This document shows, piece after piece, positions 6,495 to 7,522 of a stretch of 7,522 nucleotides of DNA (position 1 is the stretch's first letter; every line of letters starts with the position of its first letter). The DNA comes from Muribaculaceae bacterium (GTDB lineage Bacteria > Bacteroidota > Bacteroidia > Bacteroidales > Muribaculaceae). Below the pieces are notes generated by a model. That model was not told the DNA's origin. It saw only the letters and a program-made list of their open reading frames with translations, and ran no database searches. Both the position numbers and the translations under genes were made by a program. Where the stretch lies: contig JAIDBM010000052.1 of assembly GCA_029056365.1 (NCBI GenBank), positions 1 to 7,522 on the forward strand. Direction: 5' to 3'.

Positions 6495-7064
6495 TCAGTC
6501 CTGCATCATGCGGCGCCATTTCCGGTAGCCGAAAAACGCAATCACTGTGTATATGGCATACAGCGTTGAATAGAAATATATTCCCTTGTAGGCATATAGC
6601 CACACGCATACAGCGTCAACAATAATCCATGCGAACCACTGTTCAAGGTATTTGCGGGCCAGGAGCCACATGCCTACTATGCTCAGGGCGGTGGTGAAGG
6701 CATCATACCAAGGAACGGTGCTGTCGGTGCGGGTGTCCAGAATCCAGCCCATGACATACCACAGCAGGGCGGTAACGGCCGGTGCGGCAATCCAGGCCCA
6801 CACAGGCATGCGGCTGATGGGGCGTTCCTGCTTCTCTTTTTTATCCGCTTTGCCGCTGCGCCATGCAATATAGCCGTAGACTGCAATCAGAAGATAGTAG
6901 ATGTTGATGCCGAAATCGGCATACAGCCCTTTGCGGAAGTAAATCCACATTGATATCATGGGCATTATCACCGATACTATCCACATTCGCCATGAGGCGT
7001 GGTACTCATACCAGAGGTAGAGCAGACCGATGCAGAAACCGAGTATTTCCAGCGCGAGATCCAT
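6495..7064 (-). CDS. pnuC: PnuC-family inner-membrane vitamin transporter, probable thiamine type (PnuT)
   Basis: This 189-residue, very hydrophobic protein belongs to the PnuC facilitators, which let nicotinamide riboside, thiamine or riboflavin enter the cytoplasm, where a kinase traps it. Family features are an N-terminal helix with LLYLWYEY (14-21), the GLYADFGINIYYLLIAVYG segment (46-64), an internal charged loop (about 69-83), then DAFTTALSIVGMWLLARKYLE (121-141), QWFAWIIVDAVCVWLYAYKG (142-161) and a last helix ending in YRKW. About six to seven membrane segments are expected. The length is normal. The gene follows a TonB-dependent receptor by only 6 bases, the layout of Bacteroidetes thiamine uptake operons, and so thiamine is the favoured substrate; riboside or riboflavin cannot be ruled out. 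The usual third gene, thiamine pyrophosphokinase, does not follow: a terminator does. The symbol is family-level. Confidence 0.92.
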   Translation of the reverse strand: MDLALEILGFCIGLLYLWYEYHASWRMWIVSVIMPMISMWIYFRKGLYADFGINIYYLLIAVYGYIAWRSGKADKKEKQERPISRMPVWAWIAAPAVTALLWYVMGWILDTRTDSTVPWYDAFTTALSIVGMWLLARKYLEQWFAWIIVDAVCVWLYAYKGIYFYSTLYAIYTVIAFFGYRKWRRMMQD

Positions 7065-7070
7065 AAGGCC

Positions 7071-7522
7071 TTAGAAACTGAGACTTACCGTGCCCATGAC
7101 GTTGGTAGTGGCCTGTGCGGCAAAGCCGGCATAGCGATAGATTGTTTTCACACCGTTTTCGATAGTGTATCCTGCGCTGGCATAGCCGTTATTGCAGTAT
7201 TTTTTGTTGAAAAGGTTGTAGACAGCGAATCCCAGACGCAGGTCTTTTATGCCTTTGAGTCCTTTGAAGCTGTATCCAAGAAGCAGGTCGGAGACGCAGT
7301 AGGAGTCGAGCCGGGCCTCTTCGCTGCGGGCGTTGTTCATATATTGGTCGCTGATGTATTTGGTGTGCAGCGAAGCATCGAAGTTGCGCCAGCGGAAATT
7401 AAAGATGTTCGACATTACGAGTGATGGCGAAAACGCAATGGGGGTGTCGCCGCAGTCGATGCTGATGGGGTTGGTCCATTCGTCTTCGTAGATATATTCC
7501 ACGAAATTCCTGATGCGGTTGC
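7071..7522 (-). CDS. TonB-dependent outer-membrane receptor, C-terminal part (cut by window edge)
   Basis: The reading frame is open to the right edge, so only the last 149 residues are seen; the first codon fully inside the window encodes Asn. They are typical of the final barrel strands: alternating aromatic and polar residues (FNFRWRNFDASLHTKYISDQ), a SDLLLGYSF strand, the AVYNLFNKKY motif usual near the C-terminus of these receptors, and a last strand ending in Phe (GTVSLSF), the C-terminal residue recognised by the BAM machinery. It ends 6 bases before pnuC, so the two are probably co-transcribed and the receptor presumably imports the same vitamin, most likely thiamine, through the outer membrane. 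Any riboswitch, such as a TPP element, would lie beyond the window. Confidence 0.88.
   Translation of the reverse strand, partial: NRIRNFVEYIYEDEWTNPISIDCGDTPIAFSPSLVMSNIFNFRWRNFDASLHTKYISDQYMNNARSEEARLDSYCVSDLLLGYSFKGLKGIKDLRLGFAVYNLFNKKYCNNGYASAGYTIENGVKTIYRYAGFAAQATTNVMGTVSLSF

Noticed and set aside
6151..6528. Plus-strand open frame of 125 codons across the receptor start and the intergenic gap
   Set aside because: It runs antisense to the receptor signal peptide and plug and through the terminator hairpin; no domain is visible in its translation.

Overview
The window looks like chromosomal DNA of a gut-type Bacteroidales bacterium, possibly Muribaculaceae. This rests on a DUF3256-type secreted protein (a family I know only from Bacteroidales), two SusC-type or vitamin/metal-type TonB-dependent receptors, TAnnTTTG promoter elements, and A-rich sequence rather than Shine-Dalgarno sites before starts. 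Coding DNA is fairly GC-rich and the short intergenic gaps are AT-rich. I could run no database search, so the lineage is an inference. No tRNA, rRNA, CRISPR array, IS element or prophage gene was seen. The window is dense and mostly intact: eight protein genes, one of them cut by the right edge.

Left half, plus strand (1-3936): an AT-rich promoter region is followed by four tightly spaced genes that look like one operon. They are a DEAD-box RNA helicase with a C-terminal DbpA/CsdA-type RNA-binding domain, a secreted DUF3256-family protein of unknown function, and the large (xseA) and small (xseB) subunits of exonuclease VII, which overlap by ATGA. The operon joins RNA remodelling, single-stranded DNA degradation and an envelope protein, with no obvious common theme.

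Right half, minus strand (3998-7522): the genes converge on the first operon across a 61-bp gap. Reading in the direction of transcription, the first is the C-terminus of a TonB-dependent receptor. Six bases later comes a PnuC-family inner-membrane vitamin transporter. This receptor-PnuC pair resembles the Bacteroidetes thiamine (or nicotinamide riboside/riboflavin) uptake modules. PnuC is followed by a strong 12-bp hairpin with a T-rich tail (terminator), then a TAnnTTTG promoter element. A second, two-gene operon follows: a compact 669-residue TonB-dependent receptor with a GTG start, and ten bases after it a small secreted heavy-metal-associated (HMA) domain protein with a CxxC metal site and a cysteine-rich tail.

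The most interesting unit is this receptor-HMA pair. It plausibly moves a soft metal such as copper across the outer membrane and hands it to a periplasmic binding protein. The receptor also carries an EF-hand-like acidic loop and a vicinal cysteine pair in its plug. I found nothing that is clearly a wholly new system; the rest is ordinary core and vitamin-transport content.
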